Assembly: GCA_020086605.1 (NCBI GenBank)
Contig: JACBWW010000029.1
Location: 3,324,631 to 3,388,630 of the forward strand
Direction of reading: 5' to 3'
From: Lanius collurio
Taxonomy: Eukaryota; Chordata; Aves; Passeriformes; Laniidae
Length of the DNA: 64,000 nt
Under the pieces are notes generated by a model, which was not told the origin of the DNA, did not search any database, and saw nothing but the letters and a program-made list of their open reading frames with translations. This document shows, one piece after another, positions 1 through 14,000 of the stretch. A program made the position numbers and the translations under genes. Position 1 is the stretch's first letter. Each line of letters begins with the position of its first letter.

Positions 1-2042
1 GTATCTTCTGCCTCATTCCCTAGAGGACTGGTAACCGAACCGTGCACACGGAATGCATGTTCTCCTGAATCTCTGGGTAACCGACTTAGCAACTTACTTG
101 GCCCTCCTGGTTTTAAGTCCTTTCTGTTTGAAACTGTTTTATCTCCAAGCTTTGATGACTGCTTAGATTTTGAACAGTTGCGTTTGGAGATGCAATTTGT
201 GCCATTTGTCCCAGAAACAGCAGCACTCGCAGGCTCCCTTTTACCAGTACCAATCCCTGTCAACTTGGTTGGAGGATTGCGAGAAAATGAGGAGTTGCTT
301 AGAGCGGAGTTTGGAGTTACTGTTTCTTGGACACAATCTCCATTTTTTTCTATTTTATATGGGGGACCTACAATAGATAAAGACTTGAGACCACTCGCAG
401 AATTGCTTCCAGAACCATCACCTGTGCTGGTATTTCGAAATGGGACTATATTTTGACCAGTCATCAGTTGCTGCTCTTTTGTCTTACTGTCATGCATATC
501 CTTCAACATCATTAACAAGGTGCTGAATTTGTAATCTGGTTCAATAGGCAAACGACCATGACCAGAGGCAGAAGAGAAAAGTAAAGGTACTGTGGCCTTT
601 GGAGTGCCAGAGTCACTGGCATCCTCATTCCTGGACCGATAGGACAGTTCCTTTAGCTCTGACAGAACGTGCTTCACCACGGCTGTTTCGATTTCAGCAG
701 AATCCCTGGGTTTCTCATGCATGTTGTTTAACAGTTTCTGACCATCAACTTTTCCACTTCTCTGAAGAGAATCTCTCTGAAGGCCAGAGAAACCTTTGGT
801 ATCTGAAGAGCAGCGATTCACACCACCCTCCTCTTTTGCAAGAGGAGGCTCCAACCCAGCAACCTTTTCTTTATGTTTACATTTTATACTCCTGATTCGG
901 GGTAATTTCATGCTTTTCGGTTTCAAGATCACTTGATTTGTAACAGCAGGCCAGGAGCTGTCCTTGGAAACGCTTTGGGGGGTAGTGTGCTTGTTTGCTA
1001 GGGAAAGATTGTCATTTCTCACATCTGAAGAGCACTCAAGAGGTGTCAATGACATCTCAGCATCAGAGAAACCTACTTCAAGCTCCCCATCCACAAATTC
1101 AGCATCAAGTCTGTTGGTTGCTGAACCTCCCAGAGGTTTGCGATCTCTGTATGACTTCTTCCTGGCCCTTCTGCTGCTCTTCTGAGAAAGATACATGGAA
1201 AGCTTAATGTTTCCACTTGACGTCATAGGAAATTCCTTCTCCACTTTATCTGAAGAATCACTAACTTCAAGAGCACTAGAGGCTCTCTCTGAACTTTGGT
1301 CCATGGTATCTACATCACTGTTCCCACCATCAGAGAGGGAAGAGGATGAATCTGATTCAGTTTGTTTTTTCTCAACACCAGCATCGGATGCAGAATAGTG
1401 TATTTGTAACTTGGAACTGCACAAAATGCCCAGGGAGCTCTTCTCTCTCTCAAAAGATGGGCTGGAAAACAAATCCCCTTGGAGGGTGTTTTTCAGAGCA
1501 TCACTTTTACGATTCTCATAGTCCGGTTTCAAAGGTGTCTTGTTTTCAAAACGTCTTTCCCCAAAGGAGGAAAGCAAATGGTTTTCCCTGGAGCTACTGG
1601 ATGCTGTCAGGCTGTTGGCAATCCGGCGAAGCTCGTGAGACGCATGTTTCTCTGGTAGGTCCCCAACAATCACGTTTCTAACTACGCTCTCTGGTGTTTT
1701 GTCTTTGATTTCTCCCCTTGATGCTTCCTCTCTTGCACCACTCTTTTTTACTCTAGTCCTTTTTCTGCTTTCAGAGATTTTTTTCACGTGTGGCTTGATG
1801 TGCAATTTTCCTTTTTCACTGGCCGTGTGTCTGGAATCAAAGGCCAAGGATTTAAAGCAGCCATTCAGTTGCGTGTCCCTTTCTGCTCCAGGGCCATTGG
1901 TGTAATATTCCAACTGCACGTCTTTCTCGCTGTCCGGCTCGCTGGAGTTCTGGCTGCACTTCTGATCCTCTGGCCCTCCAAGAAGAATGTCTTCTGCCTG
2001 TCCAACACTGACTTCCCATTTAGCCATAAATCTTTGAGGAAC
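1..2042 (-). CDS. NSD1: NSD1 giant exon, 5' two-thirds (cut by window edge)
   Basis: The acceptor cctttaag at 2043 is followed by an open frame of 680 codons that reaches position 1 without a stop. It starts VPQRFMAKWE, equivalent to human VPQKILSKWE. The region is low-complexity Ser/Lys/Glu-rich and mostly disordered. Conserved islands are ELRRIANSLT, IETAVVKHVLSELKELSYRS (near 790-710 on the plus strand) and the FSTLL motif at 513-527, a variant LxxLL motif that NSD1 uses to bind nuclear receptors. In human this exon is about 2.5 kb, so the 3' part is outside the window. Confidence 0.95.
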
Positions 2043-5000
2043 CTTAAAGGTTGGAGACAAAAAAAGAGAAAGACAAAATTTGAGTAGGTAACCAACAAGA
2101 TAAAAGCAAGGAGCACAAGGCACACAACACAGTGACATTCCTGCATTTTGCATCTTTAAGGCAATCACCCGGATTCTCTGAGACTGTGTCTGGCAGACAC
2201 AGGAAGTACTGCTCCTGGGTAAGCACCCTGCATTCCAGCTGAGCCCTGCGCATTCCCAGAACAGTAAAAAGGTCCCTGGCAAGTACAGGTCTCTGAGGCA
2301 CCAGATGTCTTGGCATCCCAACACATCCTGAACACAACAGCCTGTAAAGGGCAATGCATATGGTATGGATCCCTGGCACAGAAATGCAAAGCTACAGCCA
2401 ACAAGCCTCTCAAGGCAAATGTAGCATTGTTTTCCTCAAAACATCTGAGCAGACCTGTTTGTTGTGCTCATTGTTGATTCTTCCTGCATCCCTTGAATTC
2501 AGAGCAGATCTGCCCTCTCCATCAACTCACCTTGGGACAAACATGAGATTTGCACACATTTAAGATGTGCTCTATCAAGTTCACAATGTCCATTCCTGAG
2601 AAGTCTCCCAGTTTAACTCTGTACCTTTAGAACAAACAGAAAGCTCTCTGCATACTTACCAGGAACCTCTGCTAATACTCAAAATCAACAAGGAACTTGT
2701 ACCTTATCTGCATGTGTAGTTTTTGGCTGCACAATAGCGAATCAAAGACTTCACAACTGCTCCTAAAACCAAAATCAATTCCAAGGCAGGAAGAACAACT
2801 CACATTGCTGACACTTTTCTTTTGAAGAAAAACTCAAACCAACAAAGTCTCATCTCAGAAAACTCAAGAGGTTTTATGAAGCCTGATAGCAATCCAGCCA
2901 AATACTCTCAGCTTTGCATCAATTTTGGCTTCCAGGGGGGCAAACCTGGACATTTATGTGAGCAACAAACATTTGATTCCCTCTACTGCAGGCATGCTGG
3001 CACTCCATTTACATGTAGAATGAGATTGCAGCCACGCAGCACTTCTAGGATCAGAGAAGTTACTTGGGAGTATGTCACTAGTTGTTGGAGGGCTAGGAGC
3101 ACAAGGAGAGAAGTCCTTAAAGAAGATACTGAACATGCCCTTGGAAAAGGAAAACCAGATGAGGCCACTGCCCCCAGGGACTCACGTCTGCAAGAGCACA
3201 TTCAATCTGATGGTTCTGTACTAACACAGGTTATAAAGCTTTATAGTAAGAGAAAAAGAAAAGCCAGGTACCATTGCCTAGTGTAACTATTTGCTCTCTT
3301 ACAGTAACACAGTAGCCTCTGTAGTTCTTCACTTCAGCAATTCTAACGAGTTAATTTCTGCAGTCACCTTCCTAAAGACATAGACCAGACCCCTGTGTCA
3401 CATTACATTAACTCGCTACAACTGCTCAGGGCTGTTATGTTTGGAAACGGAGACGGTGCGATGAGCCACAAAACTCATTCCCACAGGCTCACTGACAAAG
3501 CATTTTCCAAGTCAAATTATAAGTCCTAACAGGTTTCTATGAAGAGAATTACTGAAGCAGTGCTAAAAACCCCACTGCATTATCTCAGCCAGTGATCTAG
3601 TGAAGCGTGCAACTCCACCTCTGATTCAGATCAGCCAAAGGAGGATGCCAGAGAGCACAGAAGTTTTTTAGCAGTGCTGCAATCCACATCAGGGGAGGGC
3701 TGTGCTGCTGAACAGATCCCATACCAACAGAGCCCGGATTCCTCTGCCTTCCAGAGCTGTCCAGGGCAATAGAAGCAGCAGGCCACACCCCAGCATAGAA
3801 GAGAGCCTGGAAACTCCTGGCAGTTTACAAACTATGCTGCTGTAAGGATGCAAAGAATCCCTTCCCTGGCTGCCTTGCTGCAGTCAGTCTCAAAGAAGCT
3901 GTCAAAGTACAATTCCAGGCATAAAGGAGTATTTTGTACTGTGCAGAATCAAAGAAATAAAAACATATTACAGAAAACAGATCTTTCACCTTATGTTTGT
4001 AGCCTTTTTCCTTTTGCTTTCCTCTTTTCCGGAGAACAGGCAGCTCTTCAAACTGATGTCTCCCTTCAAAGAGGACAATAGCTTTCCCAGCAACCCAGGT
4101 CTTCTCTGAAGGTTCTCCTAAGGCATCCACATAGTACTCTCGGTATGGTCTCTGATTGGAAACTATTTTGAGAAATTTAACAGAATTAGCCCCTTGTATG
4201 TAACAGAATAAAGACACAAATAGAGACACAGAAAGAGGTAACAATTTGACAAGTAATTTTCTATTACATTTTGCTTAACAACATTCCCATATAAATGCCA
4301 GTTCTGGGGATTTCTACTCAGAACTAAGGGAGACCCCTTTGATTGCTGCTGTCTATATTCTACATTGCTACTTTCTCCAAGTTGTTTGGGCTTTTTTTCT
4401 TACAAACAATTGATTAACAGGCCTATGATTGGTCATCTCCCTACAGCAAAGATTGTTTGCAAAAAAAAAAAAAAAAAGCAAAAATATCTAAATATTTTTT
4501 TTCCTTGAAAGACACAACAAACCAGGCAGAACATTTATTTTCTGCTACTCCCTGATTAATGATTAAACAGTACAGAGCACTTGACCGTTGGGAAAACACA
4601 ACGGTGCTGGTAACACCCAGAACTGACATCCTTCTGGACAGGATTTACTCACACAGGTTGAGCCTCCCCCATCACAATATATCCCATCTTGTTCAATATT
4701 TTAATACCAAACAAAGCCTTATTTAGATCAGAAAACATTAACAGCAGCATTTAAGCCAACACATGCACACACACTGAAAAGATTAGGTGCAACATGACAC
4801 AACATTTGTTGCAATGAGTCTCTCCATACTTCAGGCAAGGAGGTGCAGAGAAAGAGAAGAAACTCCATCATAAAGGCACATTCAAAGGTTCTTTTAAGGT
4901 ACTTTCTGTGAAGTAATGCTGAACATATGGTACAAATAAGAACTGAATCAGTACTGGGTGTGCTGGTAAAAAAGGACAGGTGACAAGCATTATAGCAGAG

Positions 5001-8000
5001 CAAACTAGACTTGAAAACAAGGGATATAAACTTCTCCCTGCACTTTGCTGCAATGTATTAACCTTCTCCTGGAAACACCTTCTCTGAACAGGCAGATTAC
5101 ACTTCCATCCCATTTGGTTTGTGCTGCCTCTTCCAGGGTGCCAGCACTGTGTGGCAGCCTGCCCTTAAGTGATGCTGAAATTGAGATTCTAACCAAGACC
5201 ACTGAGACGATGACAAACAACGACCAGAACTACATCAAACCAAGTGCAAAGATGACAGGCTTCATCCATCCCATTCACAGTTCTGGGGCTCAAGCTACTG
5301 AGCTTACACCTTCCAGATCCAAAAACCTCCCAAGTCAAGAGCTTGCTGAGAAAAGGTAAACTGCCTTAACTAAACACCATTCCTCAAATCCAAGAGAAGA
5401 GGTTTCAGCACAAGTGATGAGGTTGAAGTGACCTGCCTTGTTTTGAAGGGCTCGTTCCCTTGGCAACAGGAGAGCCAAGGCAGGAGGGCTGTGCTTCCTA
5501 CCATGCACACAGAGCCCAGCAGCTCTTCCTGCCCAAAAGTACCAGAGTTCAGATCCACCTGCTTAGCCACCCATTGGGAAGGGGAGACAAGCAGATTACA
5601 TACAGCCACAACTGAAAATACAGTTTTTCCCTGAGCTCCACTGGTTTGAACACAGATAAAACAATGATGGGAGAGTCGTTCATGTGGCTGGAGATCAGGC
5701 CTTCCTGGACTTTGCTAACAGAACATTTCCTCCCTGCAGAATTCCTTTTTTAGAAATCCTCATGCACAGGCTGAGAGGGGAATACTGGACAGCTATATAC
5801 ACTAAATCCTGTCCAAAATTTCATGAGGAGGGATGTAGGCGGAGAATATATGTCAGCATATCTTCTGGAAACATCTCTGACAGGAATCTGAGAGCTGGAA
5901 AGAGACTATTTAAAACAGCACATTGAGGATTCTCTAGAACCAGGATAAATGCCTCCCAAAGGATGAAGGGGGAGGTGAAGAAAGAAGACTTCAGCAACCA
6001 GGCTTGGGGATGATGTGAGCACCGTGTATGAAAAGCTACTTCATGTCTCTAGAAAAAAGAGCAGTGTCTCTGAGCTGATGGCCACTCAAAAAGAACTCCA
6101 CTTGTGCCCAGCACTTGTTGTGCTTAGGCCGGCAAGGGCCACAAAACCTGCAGAGAAATACAGTAGTGAGTGGCAATCTCATCAGTCTAGAGCTGCCAGT
6201 GGCAGAGGACACCAGTTCAAGGGGGTTCCACCTGCCCACATAAAAAAAAAGAATCAGAAAGGGAAACCAGGAACAAATAAGTCTTTCTGTTTGAGGCAGT
6301 CTCCCCATGGCATCTGGTATGATCCTAAAAGCAAACAATTCATCATTTCCCTTCTGTTCTCTGCATCACTCACCTACCTCTGTCTTGATCTTTTAAGACT
6401 CTCTTTCTCCCTTCCTGGCTCTGTCCTGTGGTCAAGCACACATAGCTCTGTCATATTTGCCCATCTCTCCTCCTCACACTCAGCTCGCTCACATTACACT
6501 CTAAACATTCACATATGTGGCTCCATCTCTACATTTTCCCAGAATTTCCCTATCAACACCCCCTTTCATTCTTGTGCCAAACAAGATCCAAAATTTTCAT
6601 TTCCATGCACATGCTCCCATCACACCTTCAAGCATTTAGCAGCTACCCTCTAGTGTGCACTACCCCACACTCCACTTCTCAGCCTCTCCTGCCTCCCATT
6701 CTCCAAGAACAACTCTCTGTGTCCTCACACACTCCAATCCTCCCAGCTCTGCTTCCTCACCTAGTTGCACCTCTCTGATTCATCTCCATTTCCTCTGTAT
6801 CACATTTTTAAGAGGCTGCTCTTTCTTCTGCACTGCTCTGAGCTTAGCCCAGCTACTCATCCTTCCAACATTCTGGGAAGAAAAGCCTAAGTGTCCAACC
6901 TTATTGTCTCTGCCAATTCACCACCCCCAGCCCCGTCCCTCATTTAGCTCTACTTTATGGATCCAGGTCGTATTTTCCACAGCAGAATCTATTTCTTCAC
7001 ACCTTTCAAGGGCCAGAAATGCTTTTTAAATTAATTAAAAACTGCAGCATCCCACCATACACAACACCTCTGCTTTGTGGTCTGAGTAGATACAGTACCT
7101 TTCATTTTTGAGTGACAGTCCAGCACTGGGTCATGACAAATTGTGCATGGCCACCATGGGCGTCTGTTGAACTTGGCCCAAACAAGATCCCCAACTTCAT
7201 ACTTCACTGGAGTAGGTTTCTTCTTGGCTTGTATCTTTGGGGAAAAACCAGAACACAAGAAATCACTAAAGCTCCAGATGCTTTTGAAGAGATTTGCTTC
7301 CCCCCTGTGAGCAGATTACATGGGACAGCAGAGACATTTACATTAAAATGCAAGTCCTGGTTTTACTTAGTAGCTCCTACACCTTCAAAGAACACAATGG
7401 TTCTCCCATTCTTCTGAAAGAACAAAACAGTAAGAGGATTTGAGAAGGTTTTTGTTATTTTTTTAGTAAGGAACATGACCTCTGGTAAATGACTGCACTC
7501 AAACTTCACACATTTGAACAGGTAAATATTTGGAGTCAGTACCAGATCCCATTATTTCACCAACACCAGTTTGTTCATTTCAAAGGTTGCAACATACAGA
7601 AAAAGTAGTAGCAAGAGACAGTGAAATTTTCCTGGCTGAAATGTGACAAGAACAGCAAATTAAGTGTTTATCAATTGGAAAAAAAAGTTGGTATCTACAA
7701 GTTAGTAACTTCCCTGCTTCCCAGATGGGCTCAGGAAAAAGCTTCACCAGAAAATAATTGAAACCAAAGACAGGAACAATCACAAAAAATCTGATGCTTA
7801 GCTTGTATGAGCAGAACTGGCATTGCTTTGCCCAAAAACTACAGAGCAGAAAGGGAGCATAACAGCATCACCCCCCTCTAGGACACAGACAGACACACTG
7901 ACCCTGCCTGTCTCCAAAACCTGCTCACAAGTATCAACTCTGCAGACACAGTCACTCAAATCCCCTCAGCCTCCCAGGGCTGTGCAGCAGCCACAAGAAC

Positions 8001-11000
8001 ACAAAAATCTTTCAATACACAAACCCTAAAGCTGTTCAATGCCATTTCTGTGTCACTGCTCGAGAGCTGAGAGTAGATCCTGGGTTGTCTGCGAAGCACG
8101 CAGCTTCTCTGGCTGGATGTGCTCTACCAGCAGGACCTCTGCCAAGGAGGGGATCCAGGAGCTTTGGTGTTGTGAATAATTGAGCCAAGATGAGGTACAA
8201 TAGGTTTTCACAGGATATAAGAGTCCCTGTACCCAGTTGTGAGGTATCCTGCCTGCTTAGCAGCACCCATCAACATGTCTCAGGTGGGTTCAGCATTTTA
8301 GGAGCTCCAAGAAGCAGTCTAGGTATTTTTCCTGCCAATAAGCACAAGCAATATGTTCTTCATTAAAGCTGTTACAGCACAAACACACACCTTTCTGCTT
8401 CACTTCTCCATCCTGATAACCACCCTGCTTGAGGCACGTCTCTTGCCATACCCAGCTCAACATCCCAGCAACTAAAACACAACAGACCTCTCTAATAAAA
8501 GGTATATTCCATTTCTCATTGAATTTTATGGGTCTTCTTCATGTGGTTAAAGAAAACACAAAAGAATAAACCCTGTCACATGAAAAAAAGGCATGTAATG
8601 ATGTTACAGACTACATTGTTGAAATTCTTCTCACCCACTCATCAAAAGCCACACAATAACTTATTGCTGAGCAGGAGTTCAGGAACAGGGAATGCGAATG
8701 GCACTGGGCAGGGGGCTGCAGTCCCTCTCTCTGCCACTGCCTTGCTGTAGCCTCCGTGTCTCCAGCTGTATCTGTGAGCACAGGAACCAGAGATGCTGCC
8801 TTGGTTGTTGCTTTTTAAATGTAGATGCACTTTCAGATGCAAACCCTCTCTTTTTTCAGTCTACTTGTGTTCTTGTAAATGTGACTTTGGCCTCAAATTT
8901 TTTTTACACAAGATTTCCAGCCTGGGCTTTGAGGGGTACATGTATATCTCAGCTGATTATCTCCGATGCTGTGCATACACATACAATGGATGTGCATCTT
9001 ACCGATAACTGTAACCCGAGCAGGGTCACTGGCCAGAGCAGTAAAACCTCGCTGGAGATTTGCCAGAGCCATTCACTCTGATCCACCTGAAGGACACCCA
9101 CAATCCCTGCCCTTAGGCAAATCTGCATTTAAATCAACTCTTTGTCAACCTCCAACACCCCAGTTGAGTGAAAAGGTGGCTTTCAAGAAACTATTCAGAC
9201 AATGCCTAAATCTCTTTCCAAGAAGTCAGCAGCCATTCTCATTCCTGCCCAGTTTCCTCTCTCATTTCCCTGGCATTAGCAGTCAGGTGCTGGACTCACC
9301 ATCACCCACCACCAAGTCCCCATTACCGGGTCATAGAGGCAGATCAGGAAACACCATGTCCTGAGGGAGAGCCTTGTGACAGGATGCACTTGCAGCAGGT
9401 CACTGTCTTGCATAATTTTCCTCTCTGCTCTCCCTAAATACCACCAATCTGCCAGAGAGGCCTTCACATTTTTTTTCTTTACACAGTATAAAAAAAATCT
9501 ACTAGGGATTTTCAAAATGTACATTGAAAAACCAACAGCAGAGGAGCAAAAGTAGCAGCTGTTGTCCTTTCCAGGTACAGTTAAGTCTCTTCCTTTAAAC
9601 TCTGCTGCATGATAGAAAAATTATAGCCCCAAAGCATGTATTTCTTATGTCAGAATACAACAAATTTCACTCCTGTTAAAATTAGCATTTACTATGCCAA
9701 GATCAAACTGCTGATATATCCTGATAGCCAAAAATTCAGCCCTGCAGAAACAGTGACTTTTCTGTGAGCTAGGGAAAGCCCAAGCTTTTTAAAAAAATAA
9801 ACTTCAGATGTTCACAGCACTGTTCACCTTCAGAGCACGGAAACATCCAAGTATTTAAATAACAACAACATTTGTGAGCCACTGCAGTTCAGGTAAGCAC
9901 CACATTATAACTCCAGTGGAGACACAGTGAAGAAATTAAACCAGGTAAGAGCCTTGGTTAGTGATGAAGGGACAGGCCCTTCTCCATTGATGGGGAACAT
10001 CAGGGTTTTGCATTCCTTGATGTTCTCCTCAAGGGAGTCAGTACTGTCTACTCTGTTATCAAGTAAGTTTGTCATTAATTTGTTGTTTAGATGGGACAAG
10101 CTACAGCCTAAACTTGAGGTGATATGCAGCGTTTCAGATCACTCTGTGCTATTTCTGGACAAAACAAGACTGTCCCTTACAGATGTTTTTAATCAAACCC
10201 TCTCCACCAAAGACCCCAAATGATCACTGTGGAAGAGGTCACAAGCCAAGACTCAGCAGCAAGATGACACAAACACTACCTGCAAAATCAACTCTTGAGT
10301 TTGTATTACACCAGCTAAACACACTAGACTGCAATCCACTAATTAAAATACCAAACACTGGGGCTCAGCTTCATGAGAAGGAGGCTTTCTATCGGAAAGC
10401 CAGATATCAAGCAAAGAAAGCTTAAATTTTCAAGTGTTTGTACTATGGTAAACATACTGACAGTCCTCAACTGTCTGTCACCAATCTTCCTCCCTTGAAA
10501 AATAACCACATCATTAAAAAGTGGAAAAAAATAGCCCTTATCCAGTAACCACTCTTGGCTCTGTTACTGGAAGCTGTTCTTCAGTCCATTAATCTTGCTG
10601 GAAGAAGTGGCATAAATCAGAAGCCCACAAAGAGAGGCAATGCTGACAGCCACAGGGTGCACCTTTCCTGCAGCACTGGACATCTCTGAATAAAAATCAG
10701 AGCAGCACCAGCCCCTCCAGTGCAGCTGGAGGCACAGCTGCAGACACCCCACGTGGCCCAGCAGCGTGACCAGGGATGTGACCATCTTGGCAGAGCCACA
10801 GCAAGACTGAACTGCACACAAAGGGGCAGAGATATATCTGCTGTTACAGGCAATTTCAAATTTTCAATTTCATAAACCCAAAGAGACATCTGTCCAGAGG
10901 TCAAGCACTGATCTGCACACTCCCAATTCAGACCTGCTTTGGAAATCCATCATGGAAATACGTGGCCAAGAAAGCCCTATTATGGTTTATTCCTGACTTA

Positions 11001-14000
11001 ATTATAAACAATGTTACTCAATGAAGCCAGGGACAGAACATGTTTGCAGAAAGGCTGGGACAGTAAAAGACACTGTGTGCAATGAGGATAAAGAAAAGCA
11101 AGAAAGAAGTCACTGATCCCCCAAAAATAACAGGGGAAGATCCTGCCAAGTCTGTTTCAGGCACAAACTGGACAGAATCAAAGCTAAGGATGAAAATAAA
11201 AGGAGGCGGCCACATCCAAAGCATAATTAACTAACACAGTATAAACAATTACACTAATAGCCTTTTCCTCTGAGTGTACAGCAGATACCTTCCCAGGGCC
11301 CTGCAGCAGCATGGGCTAGGGATATCTCCTGAGCAAATCTCACCACACTGGTAGCGCCAGGTAAGTCACATCCACACATGAGCCAGCCCAAACATCCCTG
11401 CCAGGAGCAAAAGCAACAACTCTGCCCTGTAAGCTTTCAGTGCTGTCTTCAAACCTTCTCATTTCCAGGCCAGCAACTCTAATGCTTCTCCCTGCATTCC
11501 ATCTATGCCCATCACAAACCTGTTCCCAATGCCTGCTTCTTATTAGTTAGAACTGGAAGCTCACTGAAGATCAGTCCACAGCCTGCCCCCACTGCTACCT
11601 TTTATTCCCTAAAGTTCAGTGATCATTATTTTTTTCCTAAGAGGATGAGATAACAAAAAGTTCATCTGATTCCTACGAGCTACCAACCCCAGATATGGCT
11701 GAACTGACTAAAGATCAACAGCCTCCTTACCTGAAAAAAAAACCCTACTAAAATAAACTTGAGGGAAAGATGACATTTGAAGGCAACTGGATAGCCTGGG
11801 CCAAACAGTCTGCTGGAGAGGGACTTCTTACAAGGGCACAGAGTGACAGGACATGGGGAAATGGCCATATTCTGTGAGTAGGTTTAGATTAAATGTGAGG
11901 AAGAAATTCTTCCCTGGGAAGGTAGTGAGGCACTGGAACAGGTTGCCCAGAGAAGCTGTGGATGCCCCTGGCCCCCTGTAAATGTTAGAGGCCAGGTTAG
12001 ATGGAGCTCTGACCAATCTCATCTAATAGAAGATGTCCCTGCCCATGGCAGGACATTGGAACTAGCACTGGAACTAGATTGTATTTAAGGCCCCTTCCAA
12101 TCCAAACCATTCTGTGATTCTATAGAGAAGTTATTCACTAACACAACCAACCCCACAGTTGGTGTCACAGGTGCCCTGTGCCTAGGACAGGCCACTCCCA
12201 GCTCCTGCCATTTCTGTGGAACAGGTTATTCACCCTCTGCCCTCACAAAGGAGAGGCAGCAACTGGGGTAAGTTCTCCCTATTAAAATACTCCCAGAACA
12301 AGCCTGGAAGGGAATTGCTAAAGTTACCCCAAAAGCCTTTAGGGAACTTCCCTCCAGCTACAGCACAGCCTCACTGAGTTAGCTGAGTTTAAGACAAAGC
12401 AGAGCAGTTTTAACCTCAGCACTCAGGGTTATCCCTCTGTCCATACAGCTCCTGTCCCAGGGGACCCAGACCCTTTAACTCTGGTCATAGAAATGAAGCA
12501 GCAATGGATGCAATCCCCATACAGTGACTGCTGCTGATAGATAGTTAAAAAGGTCAACTCCTACCTCTGTACTGCTCTTAATGAAGGGAGGATGGAAAGA
12601 AGTCTGAGTGATCTATGGTTCATTACTTTACTCAGCCCCAACATTTGTGCACTGAGAAATGAACAGACATAGAAGGAAAGAGAGGAATTGCAAAATAACC
12701 TTTGCTTGGGAATGCTGCATGGAAAGGTAAAAAGGAGAAGAGACTAAGAACAACAATAAAGAAAAATAAGTAACTGCTTGTGATGGAAACCAGAAATTAA
12801 TACTCATTAGCAAAGATTCATGTTTTAAAGAAGCATTTCTGAAATCAAAACCCAATCAGTCGAAAGAAAACCAAAAAAAAACCCAAAATGGAAAGAATAT
12901 TAAATTATATCTACTTTATAGCTAAGAAATATTTGAAGCTAAGCAAACAGAGGTCACCAAAGTTTCCTCCATACAAAGTACCATCACCAAGCACAGGAAC
13001 TTTAAGCCTTTACACAGAGAGGCTGAAAAGAGGCCTTCACTTGCTACGACAAAACTTACAGGAATCAATCCCTGCACAGGGAAAGGGGTTAGCCCAACTG
13101 GAGCCCACATGGACAAAACCTCCACCCAAACCATGGCACACAATGGCGTATCTGAAGAAACCAGAGTAATAATCACATTGGCACTTAGTGGCAAGCTTCA
13201 AATCAAACAGAGCAGCTGGAGAAGTCTGCTGGAAGCCCATGGGCAGCCTGTGCTTCCAGGGTCCTGGGGACATGCCCTTTGTTCCAGCTGCTCCAGTCTT
13301 CCTTCAGCTTCAGCACTGCAGCAAAAAGCAAACAGGCATCTGACCTACACTCATGTCTGAAAAAGTACACGACCTCTTATCCGGGACCATTATCATTCAG
13401 AAGTCTTAAATACTCACTAATTAAATATTCACTAGCAAAAAATACAGCAGAGATTATGATACAGACCAAACTTCTGTTATCAACATGCTTGTGGGTATAT
13501 GTTGTCTTTGGCCAGTTTTTTGTACCCTTTTCCAGGGTACTAAGTTTTTCAGGGTCCATATGTACATATGAACTACCCTGAAAGGTTAAAATCAAGAGAG
13601 TAGATTGGACTACTTTGAGTAATTCTGTACCCTGAAGCATTTCTATCAAGGTCAGGAGTTATCCACATAGAGATTTTAAATAAAGACTGTACTAATGAGA
13701 GAACACCAAGTCTCAGTCTCCAAGATAATAACTGGAAACAGCATCCCTGTTTCACTCAATGGAGACAGTTTTCCTTATGGATTGGATGGAAGAGCAGTGT
13801 AAGAGAAAGCTTCAGCACTTCAGCAACCTAACTACCAGAAATGCACCTGACAGCAAGGTTTGAAGGATGCAGGAGGAGGAAGGGGGACAGAAGGGTATGA
13901 TCTCACCCAGAACCTCTGTGTAGAGAAATCCAGAAACACACAGAAGTTTTCAGATGACTGCCAGGAGCCTGAAGCAGAGGACAGACTTTCATACTTGCTT

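Noticed and set aside
2822..3286. 154-codon plus-strand frame in an NSD1 intron
   Set aside because: No recognisable family, lies between two true NSD1 exons on the opposite strand, and is of a length expected by chance.
6015..6653. 212-codon plus-strand frame
   Set aside because: It begins at a GTG and runs into the G-poor tract, where stop codons are scarce. Composition explains it.
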